A stretch of 64,000 bases of DNA from Alcanivoracaceae bacterium (lineage in GTDB: Bacteria > Pseudomonadota > Gammaproteobacteria > Pseudomonadales > Alcanivoracaceae), in contig PAJO01000034.1 of assembly GCA_002706085.1 (NCBI GenBank), forward strand, positions 28,212 to 92,211, given 5' to 3'. The notes beneath the pieces were generated by a model that was not told the DNA's origin, searched no databases, and saw nothing but the letters and a program-made list of their open reading frames with translations. The position numbers were made by a program, and so were the translations under genes. Shown one piece after another: positions 8,631 to 17,485 of this stretch (positions are counted from its first letter, which is position 1; each line of letters begins with the position of its first letter).

Positions 8631-8663
8631 ACGTCATCCCGGCGCACCCGGGGTGACGTTTTT
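8631..8663 (+). terminator. Rho-independent terminator after the aldehyde dehydrogenase
   Basis: ACGTCATCCCGG (from 8631) pairs with CCGGGGTGACGT (to 8659) and is followed by five Ts. It separates the aldehyde dehydrogenase from the next two genes, which may therefore have their own promoter in 8664-8757. Confidence 0.75.
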
Positions 8664-8757
8664 CACCTTGTTATTAACCGTTTATGGCTTGTTCGTCCTG
8701 TGGATTTATTCAAAGCTGGTCTCCACTACCAACACTAACAACAAACAAGAGTGCGCT

Positions 8758-9291
8758 ATGGATCAGGGAATCAACCGTCGCGGCTTCCTCAAATTGGGCG
8801 CCTTTGGCAGCGCCATGCTCGCCACCGGCTCCGGGCTCGCCCTGCTGAGTGGCTGCGCCAGCAATGATGGCCCAGCGACGGGCTACCGCTACTTTCGTCA
8901 GCAAGACATCGAACTGCTCACCCCGTTGGTTGGCGTGGTCATGGGCCCGGCGCTGGCCGCGGTCAACGCGTCTGCCGAAGATGGCATGAAGGCCTATGAC
9001 GATCTTCTGGAAGGAGCCATGCCCGGCACACGGGCGACCTTGTTCCAGTTACTGGATCTGCTGCAATTGGGCGCCGCCCGCTGGTTTCTGACCGGCACCT
9101 GGGCAAGCTTTGCCGAGCAAAGTGACGAGCAACTGCAACAGACCCTGGCCGACTGGTCAGCCAAGGAAAACAGCATTGCCCGCATGGCCCTCAAGGGCCT
9201 TACCCAGCCAATGCACATGGCCTGGTATGTGAAACCGGAGGCCGCGCGCAGCACCGGCTACCCCGGCCCGCCAAAGAAAATACTTGCCTGA
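8758..9291 (+). CDS. Tat-exported lipoprotein, putative small partner of the GMC oxidoreductase
   Basis: The 177-residue protein begins with a twin-arginine signal (NRRGFLKLGAFGSAML) followed by a lipobox-like LALLSGC, so it should be exported folded and lipidated. The remainder is helical, with no cofactor motif that I can see. Small Tat-targeted proteins next to GMC-type dehydrogenases (gluconate 2-dehydrogenase subunit 3 type) act as chaperone or export partners; I infer the same here. ATG 8758 was chosen because the Tat motif then falls at residues 7-12; the upstream ATG-less extension from 8653 overlaps the terminator. The gene ends 31 bases before the GMC gene. Confidence 0.75.
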   Translation: MDQGINRRGFLKLGAFGSAMLATGSGLALLSGCASNDGPATGYRYFRQQDIELLTPLVGVVMGPALAAVNASAEDGMKAYDDLLEGAMPGTRATLFQLLDLLQLGAARWFLTGTWASFAEQSDEQLQQTLADWSAKENSIARMALKGLTQPMHMAWYVKPEAARSTGYPGPPKKILA

Positions 9292-9322
9292 TTGTCTGCC
9301 AGCCAAATAACAAGGATTAGCC

Positions 9323-10936
9323 ATGCAGGACCTCAGTTCTCTCCCGATCAAGGTGTCCGATCCGTGGAAAGACCCCGCCGCCAATGGCTGGGACGTGATC
9401 GACGGCCGAACCATTCACGACAACCGCACCCTGGAAGCCGATGTCGTCATTATCGGCAGTGGTGCCGGTGGCGGCGTCAGCGCCGAAATTCTCAGCCAGC
9501 AAGGCCTGAAGGTCATCATCGTCGAGGCCGCCCGGCTGAAAACCTCTGACCAGTTCAACATGGACGAAGGCGAGGCCTACCGCGACCTGTATCAGGAAGG
9601 CGCCATGCGTGCCACCAAGGATGCCGGCATGACCATCCTGCAGGGAAGGGCAGTGGGCGGCACCACCGTGGTCAACTGGACCAGTTCTTTCCGCACCCCT
9701 CACGAAACCCTGAATTTCTGGCGCGATCGCTACGGCGTGGACGGGCTCGACCGGGCGTCCCTGGATCCCTGGTTTGCCAAAATGGAGCAGCGCCTGAACA
9801 TCGAAAAGTGGATCATGCCCCCCAACGCCAACAACGATGTGCTCAAGCGCGGTTGCGATGCCAAGGGCTGGCATGTGGATGTGATCCCCCGAAATGTGAG
9901 CGGCTGCTGGAACATCGGCTACTGCGGCATGGGCTGCCCGACCAATGCCAAGATGTCCATGCTGGTCACCACCCTTCCGGAAGCGCTCAACCAAGGCGCT
10001 ACCCTGATCCACAGCGCCCAGGCACACCAGCTGGTGATTGAGGGTGACACGGTCACCGGGGTGATCGTCCATCCCCTGCAAAACGACAAACAGCCCACTG
10101 GCGCCACGGTCACCCTGAAGGCCCGTGCCGTGGTCACCGCCGGTGGCAGCATGCAGAGCCCGGCGTTGCTGTTACGCTCTGAGGCGCCGGACCCCAAGGG
10201 GCTGGTCGGCACACGGACCTTCCTGCACCCCACCAATTTTGCCTACGGCATTTACGACAAGGAGATCGCTCCTTACTACGGTGCCCCGCAATCCATGTAC
10301 TCCGATGAGTTTGTCTTCAAGCATGGAGTCGACGGCCCGGCAGGCTACAAGCTGGAAATGATGCCCATGCATCCTGGCCTGAATACGGCGCTGGTCGGCG
10401 GTTACGGCATCGATGCACGACAGCAGGCGGAACAGTTGCCCAACCTGGCCGCGTCCATCGCCCTGCTTCGCGACGGCTTCCATGAAGACAGCCAGGGCGG
10501 CCGTGTAGAACTGCGGGACAATGGCGAACCGCTGCTGGACTACCCGGTGAATGACTACCTGCTCGACGGCACCCGACGTGCCCATCTGACCATGCTGGAA
10601 ATGCAGTTTGCGGCGGGCGCCAAACAGGTTCGGCCAGGGCACCACGATGCCCCGTACTACAAAAGCTGGAAGGAAGCCAAAGCCGGCATAGCCAGCCTGG
10701 ACTATGCGCCCACCATTACCGGCCTGGGCAGCGCCCATGTGATGGGAGGCTTAACCATGGGTCAGGATGACAACCACTGCACCGTTAACAGTGACGGCAG
10801 CTACAAGTACCTGAATGGCCTGTACGTCATTGATGGATCGGTGTTCCCCACCAGCCTCGGGGTTAACCCACAGCTCACCATCTACGGCATCAGTGCCCGC
10901 AACGCGACACGACTGGCGGAAGCACTCAGCGTGTGA
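9323..10936 (+). CDS. GMC-family FAD-dependent oxidoreductase (alcohol or choline dehydrogenase-like)
   Basis: The 537-residue protein has the FAD Rossmann motif ADVVIIGSGAGGGVSAEIL at about residues 39-57, the second GMC block GRAVGGTTVVNWTSSFRTP, and a C-terminal GSAHVMGGLTMG...VIDGSVFPTSLGVNPQLTIYGISARNATRLAE that supplies the active-site histidine region. CGMGCPTNAKMSML matches the cysteine-containing stretch of membrane-linked GMC dehydrogenases. It should oxidise an alcohol to an aldehyde. AAGGATTAG provides the ribosome binding site. It has no signal peptide and may travel through Tat with the preceding lipoprotein. Together with the aldehyde dehydrogenase it forms an alcohol-to-acid pathway, consistent with alkanol use in a hydrocarbon degrader (inference). 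Confidence 0.92.
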   Translation: MQDLSSLPIKVSDPWKDPAANGWDVIDGRTIHDNRTLEADVVIIGSGAGGGVSAEILSQQGLKVIIVEAARLKTSDQFNMDEGEAYRDLYQEGAMRATKDAGMTILQGRAVGGTTVVNWTSSFRTPHETLNFWRDRYGVDGLDRASLDPWFAKMEQRLNIEKWIMPPNANNDVLKRGCDAKGWHVDVIPRNVSGCWNIGYCGMGCPTNAKMSMLVTTLPEALNQGATLIHSAQAHQLVIEGDTVTGVIVHPLQNDKQPTGATVTLKARAVVTAGGSMQSPALLLRSEAPDPKGLVGTRTFLHPTNFAYGIYDKEIAPYYGAPQSMYSDEFVFKHGVDGPAGYKLEMMPMHPGLNTALVGGYGIDARQQAEQLPNLAASIALLRDGFHEDSQGGRVELRDNGEPLLDYPVNDYLLDGTRRAHLTMLEMQFAAGAKQVRPGHHDAPYYKSWKEAKAGIASLDYAPTITGLGSAHVMGGLTMGQDDNHCTVNSDGSYKYLNGLYVIDGSVFPTSLGVNPQLTIYGISARNATRLAEALSV

Positions 10937-10953
10937 CTCGCGTTTACCGGCAA

Positions 10954-10990
10954 GCCCCGGAGACAACGCCCCGCGCCTTGTCTCCGGGGC
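10954..10990. terminator. Hairpin after the GMC oxidoreductase
   Basis: GCCCCGGAGACAA (10954-10966) and TTGTCTCCGGGGC (10978-10990) form a perfect 13-bp stem with an 11-base loop. It stands between convergent genes; there is no U-run. Confidence 0.65.
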
Positions 10991-11053
10991 CCGGCAGGCT
11001 CAGTGCACAAAGGGCACCGCAAAGGGCCTTCATCCCGGCGGGACCGGCAACCC

Positions 11054-11308
11054 CTACCAGAACGTCACCACCGCACCCCAGATCACACCCCCGACACCGA
11101 TCGGGGCCGTGAAAATCATCAGCCAGTGGCACATGAACAGCGTGTAGAGCACACCACTGATATCCACACCTGCCACGAAACAGGGCTCAGCTTCGGCGGC
11201 ATCCAGCCGTGCGCCTTTCAACCGGGCAATGCCACTGCCCAGCAGCGCCAACCCCAATGGGGCAAAGCCAATCACCACCAACACCGTCACCCACTGTGCT
11301 GTGCTCAT
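11054..11308 (-). CDS. Small membrane protein, function unknown
   Basis: The 84-residue protein has two or three hydrophobic segments: WVTVLVVIGFAPLGLALLGSGIA near the start and ISGVLYTLFMCHWLMIFTAPIGVGGVIWGAVVTFW at the end. I recognise no family. It ends the merR/membrane protein/membrane protein series with 7 bases between it and the preceding stop, so the three are probably one operon. Confidence 0.6.
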   Translation of the reverse strand: MSTAQWVTVLVVIGFAPLGLALLGSGIARLKGARLDAAEAEPCFVAGVDISGVLYTLFMCHWLMIFTAPIGVGGVIWGAVVTFW

Positions 11309-11315
11309 GTTGTCC

Positions 11316-11804
11316 TCATCTCGCGATCCCCGAAAAACACACGGACAAATCCGGCGTCAATTTTGGCAGAAGATTACCTGCCCACACCCAGCCTTGCGCC
11401 GACAAACCGCACACCAACAACACAACCATGAAAAACAACGCCGGGCGCAAACGGGCCCGCCGGCCGTACACATAACGGGTCGGGCGCAACACCTTTTCTC
11501 CTGGCAGGGGGAACTGCCCGAGCCGCCAGGTGCGCCAGCTTCGTCGCCCTTCCAACAACACCACCACGACCACCAGCGAAGCGGGCAAGCCCACTAACAC
11601 GCCATAGATCACCAGCGTCAACCCATTGATACCCAGGTATTCATGGCAGTGGGCAAGGGGCACAACCGCGTCGAACCAGGGCAGGAAAATTTTTGTTGTC
11701 AGCAACAATAACGGCACCGCCCAAAGCAACGTCAGCAACAGCATCCGCCAACGCTCACGCAACGTATATTGTGGAGCAAAACCCGACGGGGGCCGTTTAT
11801 TCAT
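11316..11804 (-). CDS. Membrane protein, function unknown, coupled to MerR regulator
   Basis: The 162-residue protein has hydrophobic helices MLLLTLLWAVPLLLLT, LTLVIYGVLVGLPASLVVVVVLL and ALFFMVVLLVCGLSAQGWVWA, with a basic loop between the second and third. I do not recognise a family. The ATG at 11804 overlaps the last codons of merR by 8 bases, indicating translational coupling; an ATG at 11825 is a less likely start. Confidence 0.65.
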   Translation of the reverse strand: MNKRPPSGFAPQYTLRERWRMLLLTLLWAVPLLLLTTKIFLPWFDAVVPLAHCHEYLGINGLTLVIYGVLVGLPASLVVVVVLLEGRRSWRTWRLGQFPLPGEKVLRPTRYVYGRRARLRPALFFMVVLLVCGLSAQGWVWAGNLLPKLTPDLSVCFSGIAR

Positions 11805-12174
11805 GAATGATCTGCCCATGCTCACGGGCCTGCTGCTCCAACCGCGCTTGCTCTTTGCCCAGCAGAGCGCTGAGCTGTCTGAGTTCGCGGATTCGCGCCT
11901 TCACGGCCGCCCGCTTGCTCGCCATCAACCTCGCCCCCTCAGCACAGTTGATACTGTCTGCCCGCAATGCATCCAGCACGTCGCGAATTTCCCGCAGGGT
12001 GAAACCCAGCCCCTTGAGCTGGGTCAACATGGCCACCCGCTCCACCGCCTTTTCCGGATAATCCCGGTAGTTATTGCCGCTGCGAGAGACCTCCTGCAGT
12101 AGTCCTTCTTTTTCGTAATAGCGAAGCGTATCCCGGCTTACACCGGTGCGAGCTTCCAACTCGGCAATTCGCAT
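11797..12174 (-). CDS. MerR-family transcriptional regulator
   Basis: The 125-residue protein has the MerR helix-turn-helix and wing: MRIAELEARTGVSRDTLRYYEKEGLLQEVSR, then LTQLKGLGFTLREIRDVLDAL and a long dimerisation helix. It lacks the paired cysteines of metal sensors such as CueR or ZntR; a single Cys lies in DSINCAEGARL, so the signal is unclear. The ATG at 12174 fits the family start. A typical MerR-type promoter with a 19-bp spacer lies in the divergent gap and points toward the epimerase gene, which I infer is its target. Confidence 0.88.
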   Translation of the reverse strand: MRIAELEARTGVSRDTLRYYEKEGLLQEVSRSGNNYRDYPEKAVERVAMLTQLKGLGFTLREIRDVLDALRADSINCAEGARLMASKRAAVKARIRELRQLSALLGKEQARLEQQAREHGQIIHE

Positions 12175-12211
12175 CGGACACCCTCCCTGTCTCAGTGGCT
12201 GAAGGTCGTGC

Positions 12212-12242
12212 TTGACCTTGGAGCTTACTCCAGCCTTTAGGG
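12212..12242 (+). promoter_or_regulatory. MerR-type promoter with long spacer
   Basis: TTGACC (12212-12217) and TAGGGT (12237-12242) are separated by 19 bp. The spacer holds the dyad CTTGGAGCTTACTCCAG (12217-12233), close to classic MerR-family operators. It drives rightward transcription into the epimerase gene at 12288. Confidence 0.75.
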
Positions 12243-12287
12243 TGACAACAGACCCCACCCATCACACACTGCAAGGAGCCTGACCCA

Positions 12288-13340
12288 ATGACCATTCTGG
12301 TTACCGGTGCCACCGGTTTTATTGGCCGCCATGTCTGCGCCACACTGACGAGCCAACAGCATCATGTCGTTGCGCTACTGCGGGACCCGACCACACAACT
12401 GCCCACATTGAAGCAACAGATTCGCCAGCTTGGGGGTGACGAACACGCACTCAGCGCCGTAAAAGGCGACCTGGACGAGACCTCGCTGGGGCTGCAGGGC
12501 CCGTTACCCGCGCTGTCCGCGATCGTACATCTGGGCGCCCGTTTTGCCTGGCAGCTCGCCATGGCAGTAGCCCGGCGCACCAACGTGGCGGGCAGCCTGG
12601 CGGTAGCGGAACTGGCCAGACAACAACAATGCCGGCTGGTGTTCATCAGTGGTTTCATGCTCGAAAACCACGCGCATCTGGCTCGATTGGGGATCGATAC
12701 CCAACCTGGAGGAAAGACCGAATGGCCCAGTGTCTACACGCGGGCTGGCGGTTACGAAGCCAGCAAGCTGGAAGCGGCCATACGGGTACGGGAGTTTGCC
12801 CGTCAACACCAGCTGGACATGGTAGAAATCCAGCCGGCGACGGTGTCCGGTCACAGCCAACGCGGAGAACTGGACCCCCAGCAACCGCTTTACCAGCTGA
12901 TTGCCAACCTGCACACCGGCCGGTTGGCGATGATCCCGGGGAGTCAACGCCACTGGTTGCCGCTGGTCTGCGTGGACGGGCTCGCCGAGCTTATCGCCCT
13001 TGCCTGTGTTGACCCACAGGCCCCTGCACGACTGCTCGCGCTGGATCCAAACACGCCATCACTGGGCGGGCTCCTGCAACACTGTGCGGCAGCACTGGGA
13101 CGTAAACCGCCCCGCCACTATATGCCGATACCACTGTTGAGAGGATTATTACGGCTGCCCGGGTTACCACGGTTAATGAATACCTGGCCGGAAGCCTTGC
13201 ACTTCATTCAGACAACCCGGTTCGATACACGGGCCAGCAGCGACTACATGAAACAGCACGGGTTGGTGCACCCGGACACGGACGAGGTGCTGACTCTCTG
13301 CGTGCAGCACTTTTTGTGCTGCACGCAGCGCGAGCATTAG
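12288..13340 (+). CDS. NAD-dependent epimerase/dehydratase (extended SDR) family protein
   Basis: The 350-residue protein opens with the Rossmann motif TILVTGATGFIGRHV. An acidic KGDLDE follows, and the active-site region reads YEASKLEAA, close to the YxxxK catalytic signature. IHLGARFAW and FISGFMLENH are standard extended-SDR blocks. The substrate cannot be told; members act on nucleotide sugars, flavanones or aldehydes. A MerR-type promoter precedes it. The last 14 codons coincide with a strong hairpin (13300-13327). Confidence 0.85.
   Translation: MTILVTGATGFIGRHVCATLTSQQHHVVALLRDPTTQLPTLKQQIRQLGGDEHALSAVKGDLDETSLGLQGPLPALSAIVHLGARFAWQLAMAVARRTNVAGSLAVAELARQQQCRLVFISGFMLENHAHLARLGIDTQPGGKTEWPSVYTRAGGYEASKLEAAIRVREFARQHQLDMVEIQPATVSGHSQRGELDPQQPLYQLIANLHTGRLAMIPGSQRHWLPLVCVDGLAELIALACVDPQAPARLLALDPNTPSLGGLLQHCAAALGRKPPRHYMPIPLLRGLLRLPGLPRLMNTWPEALHFIQTTRFDTRASSDYMKQHGLVHPDTDEVLTLCVQHFLCCTQREH
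13300..13327. terminator. Hairpin inside the 3' end of the epimerase gene
   Basis: GCGTGCAGCAC (from 13301) and GTGCTGCACGC flank a TTTTT loop. The whole structure is coding, ending 13 bases before the stop. The downstream gene is convergent and overlaps by 4 bases, so the hairpin could slow transcription from both directions. Confidence 0.5.
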
Positions 13341-13912
13341 CCGTCGCGACGCAGCACAAAGAAGAAAGGCTGCTTCATGCCTTTCAGGTCCATGATGCCG
13401 AGCACGGTATTATCATCCACCTTGCGAAAGACATCATTGATGGGCAGGTTGTCGTACACCATGGTCGCGGTGGGCTTGCCGCGGTAGGTGGTCATGCGCA
13501 GACGGGCAGCAGACTTGTTGCCGGACAGCAGGGGAATCAGGGTTTGGAACATGGACCCTGCGGCATCGGTTTTCAGGAAGGTGAGCTTGTCCAGCAGGCC
13601 GAGGCCCGGCATGGCCAGCAGCGGCTTGACGCTGGACAGCTCGCCGTTGCGTTTGCGAAACACCAGCGGGGGCACATGCTCGGTGGTGTCGAAACGCTTG
13701 CCGTGCCAATGGCAACGCTCAAGCATACCGTCCATGGGGTGGCCAGTCTCAAAACCTTCCCCTTTCCACGCCCCCAGCATGAAATCGGTCTCCACCGGCT
13801 CCAGTGCATCGAAAATCGCCAGGGCTTCCTCACTGCTTGTGCCGGTCTGTTGTGCCTGGGCAAATCCCGTCACGGCATTATCGTGTGCCATTTCACTTTG
13901 GGTGGCGGCCAT
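13337..13912 (-). CDS. GXWXG / DUF4334 domain protein
   Basis: The 191-residue protein has the N-terminal GXWXG signature (LGAWKGEGFETGHPMDG) followed by a DUF4334-like domain (KPLLAMPGLGLLDKL, TTYRGKPTATMVYDNLPINDVFRKVDDNTVLGIMDLKG). The family function is not established; the fold is thought to bind small hydrophobic ligands. AAGGAG lies six bases before the ATG at 13912, which decides the start against the ATG at 13933. Its stop overlaps the convergent epimerase gene by 4 bases. Confidence 0.88.
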   Translation of the reverse strand: MAATQSEMAHDNAVTGFAQAQQTGTSSEEALAIFDALEPVETDFMLGAWKGEGFETGHPMDGMLERCHWHGKRFDTTEHVPPLVFRKRNGELSSVKPLLAMPGLGLLDKLTFLKTDAAGSMFQTLIPLLSGNKSAARLRMTTYRGKPTATMVYDNLPINDVFRKVDDNTVLGIMDLKGMKQPFFFVLRRDG

Positions 13913-14104
13913 GCTGAACTCCTTGGTATGCATTCACAGTTGGCTCCAACCTAGAAGCCAAACTTGGCAGACACCAGAAAAGTCAGCGAATTGTCAGGCA
14001 GGGCGGGTTACCAAAAAGATCAGAATTGACCGTTACTATCATTGGCGGGCAAATAGCGGTCCGGGCGCGGACCTGTGTGCGTCCCGGCGATGCCAAGACA
14101 TCCC

Positions 14105-14138
14105 GAAAAAAGAGCCGCCGGCATGGGAGTGCCGGCGG
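14105..14138 (-). terminator. Rho-independent terminator of the GTPase/Roadblock operon
   Basis: Read on the minus strand, CCGCCGGCA and TGCCGGCGG form a 9-bp stem with a 6-base loop, followed by CTCTTTTTT. It lies 19 bases after the last gene of the operon. Confidence 0.8.
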
Positions 14139-14156
14139 TAACACGAGACAGAAAAC

Positions 14157-14516
14157 TTACAGCTCCAGCGAGCTTTCCACTTCCTGACAGGCTCGACGAG
14201 CCAGTGCCAGATTCGACTTGGCCTTATCCAGCACCAGGTAGATGAACAACCCTTCCTTCGAAGACACCGGTCGGATGATGTGATACTGGGTACCGAGGGT
14301 AATCAGAATGTCCTCGATCTTGTCGTTCAGCCCCAGAGACTTCATGGTTTTCATCTTCGCACGCACCACTTCGGTGTTACCTGCGGCAGCCAGCTCCAGA
14401 TCCAGACCCGTCCCCTGCTGCCCCAGAACCATACCGCTGTTGGCATCCACAATAGCGGTACACATTGCACCATCGGGTTCCAACAGGGCCGCCATGCTGT
14501 CTTTTACATTCGCCAT
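14157..14516 (-). CDS. Roadblock/LC7 domain protein (second copy in operon)
   Basis: The 119-residue protein is a single Roadblock/LC7 domain: AIVDANSGMVLGQQGTGLDLELAAAGNTEVVRAKMKTM and DILITLGTQYHIIRPVSSKEGLFIYLVLDK. These proteins dimerise and act on small Ras-like GTPases, as MglB does for MglA. It is the last gene of a four-gene operon, 38 bases after another Roadblock gene, and is followed by a clear terminator. No membrane segment or signal peptide is present. Confidence 0.88.
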   Translation of the reverse strand: MANVKDSMAALLEPDGAMCTAIVDANSGMVLGQQGTGLDLELAAAGNTEVVRAKMKTMKSLGLNDKIEDILITLGTQYHIIRPVSSKEGLFIYLVLDKAKSNLALARRACQEVESSLEL

Positions 14517-14554
14517 AATACTTCTCCTAAAGAAAGGCTTTTTTCTACGTAGAT

Positions 14555-14965
14555 TCAGGATTGGTTACCCAGTTTCTTGCTTAACTCTTCACAGCAGGTT
14601 TTGGCTCCCCAAAGAAGCTGCCCAAGCAAAGAGGCATCATTCGCCACCACGGCAAGTGCCATGGGGGGTTCAAGATTCGGAATTTTCATAACGGCCACGA
14701 CACCCTCGTCAGACTCCACGATCAGGCGGCTGCATTCAGAGATGCCCGCTTCCTTGGCAATCGCCGAACTGATCGCCGCCAGCGAACTTCCCATGGCCGC
14801 CAGACGGCTGGCACTTTTCTTGTCCACTTGCAGTGCAGCCACTTCGAAACCATCGCTGCTCAACAACACCGCCGAGGTCACCCCCTTGGTACTGTCACTG
14901 AAAATTTTCAGCTGTTTTTCGGCCATGCTGATGGCTGTCTTGCTGATAACGGATCCTGCTTTCAT
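14555..14965 (-). CDS. Roadblock/LC7 domain protein (first copy in operon)
   Basis: The 136-residue protein shows the Roadblock pattern AVLLSSDGFEVAALQVDKKSASRLAAMGSSLAAISSAIAKE followed by LIVESDEGVVAVMKIPNLEPPMALAVVANDASLLGQLLW. The set is like those seen in actinobacterial conservons (CvnB). It overlaps the GTPase gene by 4 bases (ATGA type), indicating coupled translation. It differs clearly from the downstream Roadblock protein, so the two may form a heterodimer. Confidence 0.88.
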   Translation of the reverse strand: MKAGSVISKTAISMAEKQLKIFSDSTKGVTSAVLLSSDGFEVAALQVDKKSASRLAAMGSSLAAISSAIAKEAGISECSRLIVESDEGVVAVMKIPNLEPPMALAVVANDASLLGQLLWGAKTCCEELSKKLGNQS

Positions 14966-15513
14966 GCTTCCGCCAACCCCAGTTCGTTAACTTCAATCTG
15001 ACAAAGCAGTGCCTCTACCAGAAGCAGCACATCGTCTTTTCTGCGCACATCCACAGACAACACCGGCGGGTTGATATTGCGTTCCACCAGCGCTTCAGTG
15101 ATGGCATCCACAGTGAAAAAGTCGTCATCGGACAACCGGCCCACACCGATCACCATGGGCATGCTGCCACCCTCCCAGAAGGCATCCACAAAGGTAGAGA
15201 GATGCTCATCCAGATCCGGATGCTGACCATTTAGAAGCACAATCACTCCCGCCGCATTGTTGGCCAGGATCGGCCACATGAAACGGAAGCGCTCCTGGCC
15301 TGGGGTGCCGTACAAACGCACACCGCTGGCACCGGGAATATCGATATGACCGTAATCCAGTGCGGCCGTAGTCAGCTCCTTGTCACACTGCTCAAGATCG
15401 GTATTCACCACGTCGGTGGAGACACATTCCTGATCACTCAGCGCGGTGATTGCGGTGGTTTTTCCTGCGCCCATCGGGCCGGTAAAAATGATTTTGAATT
15501 CGCCGTCCGTCAT
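14962..15513 (-). CDS. Small Ras-like GTPase, CvnD/MglA type
   Basis: The 183-residue protein has a P-loop (FTGPMGAGKTTAITAL) and a switch II written YGTPGQERFRFMW, which matches the COG2229/CvnD group, where the usual Asp of DxxG is replaced. The base-specificity motif NKxD is not recognisable; the equivalent region reads VIGVGRLSDDD, so guanine preference is uncertain. Roadblock proteins encoded next to it are the expected regulators. The gene sits 2 bases after the unknown 327-residue protein and overlaps the next gene. A role in polarity, surface motility or signalling is inferred only from relatives. Confidence 0.87.
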   Translation of the reverse strand: MTDGEFKIIFTGPMGAGKTTAITALSDQECVSTDVVNTDLEQCDKELTTAALDYGHIDIPGASGVRLYGTPGQERFRFMWPILANNAAGVIVLLNGQHPDLDEHLSTFVDAFWEGGSMPMVIGVGRLSDDDFFTVDAITEALVERNINPPVLSVDVRRKDDVLLLVEALLCQIEVNELGLAEA

Positions 15514-15515
15514 CG

Positions 15516-16499
15516 CTAAGCACTCAATCCCAATCGACTGCGCAGTCCCTTGATCAGGCCCCCGAAGCGGCTACCCCACGCCTCATCGGTGGCGTCAGTC
15601 ACTGCCTGTAAATCGGCCTTGTCATAACGCATCAGGCCACTCATTGCGCAGGCATTGATAAAACGGTCAACGTCATCTCCCGCCGCCTGCGAGAGAGCCA
15701 GCACCTGCTCACGGCTAAGCGCCTTTTTCGTCAACAGGGCGCACAGGGTAAGATCCGAACGGCTCTTGGCCAGGCTGCCAAAGCTTGGCCAACGCAGCAG
15801 CTGGAATGCGCTATCAGAGCTGATCCAGGAGGAAAGGCCGGCAGGCAGATGGGGCGTTACTAACCAGCTCATGGCGAACAGGGAACATGCCACAGCGCCT
15901 TCGGTCGCAGGGGCATTACAGGCCCGAAGCACACCGGGACGAATGTTGTGATGCATCATGCGTTTGAGGAGTGCCGGGTCTGCCATGAAACGACGGCTAC
16001 GGGCATCCAGCCACAACTCCCCCTCATCGCTTTGTGCGACATACCAATGCGCTGAAGCAGGCACCTCACCGTAGAGCAGATCGTGGAGGCTGTTCCAGAA
16101 CTCACCCACATCCGCCACGTTGCTGGAAGGTGTCGCTCCAGAAGACGTTTTCTCGGTTGGGGAGACAGGTTCTGCACGGACTGCCCCAAGCAGCGTAGAG
16201 ACATCTTCCAGAACACTGAGTAACTGCATGACACGAAAGGGGTGTTGCAAGACAAAAGAGGAAGAGGGTTTTTGCTCGTTGTGGTGATAAACAATGATGC
16301 GGGGCTTGCTGGAGTGATCCCAACGCCGGGTTTCATCGGTGCTTTCGTTGGCCACCATCAGTACATCCGCCGAATCCGGATCGCTGAGACTCCAACTGAT
16401 CCCGGAGCGCCCATCCATGATTTTCAACATGGATAAACAGGCACTGGCCGTGTCATCCCCCAAACCTACAAATCCAAGCCGCTGCTGCTTCATCGTCAT
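15516..16499 (-). CDS. Unknown protein leading the GTPase/Roadblock operon
   Basis: The 327-residue soluble protein has no family that I recognise. Its first 110 residues alternate like a Rossmann or degenerate receiver domain (RLGFVGLGDD, SADVLMVANES, KPRIIVYHHN, QHPFRVMQLLSVLEDV), without the phospho-acceptor pattern. A central region carries AHWYVAQSDEGELWLDARSRRF. The C-terminal part (LTLCALLTKKALSREQVLALSQAAGDDVDRFINACAMSGLMRYDK) looks like a winged-helix or helical-bundle domain. It is cotranscribed with the GTPase and may be its effector or input protein (inference). Confidence 0.8.
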   Translation of the reverse strand: MTMKQQRLGFVGLGDDTASACLSMLKIMDGRSGISWSLSDPDSADVLMVANESTDETRRWDHSSKPRIIVYHHNEQKPSSSFVLQHPFRVMQLLSVLEDVSTLLGAVRAEPVSPTEKTSSGATPSSNVADVGEFWNSLHDLLYGEVPASAHWYVAQSDEGELWLDARSRRFMADPALLKRMMHHNIRPGVLRACNAPATEGAVACSLFAMSWLVTPHLPAGLSSWISSDSAFQLLRWPSFGSLAKSRSDLTLCALLTKKALSREQVLALSQAAGDDVDRFINACAMSGLMRYDKADLQAVTDATDEAWGSRFGGLIKGLRSRLGLSA

Positions 16500-17482
<983 letters not shown>

Positions 17483-17485
17483 AAA

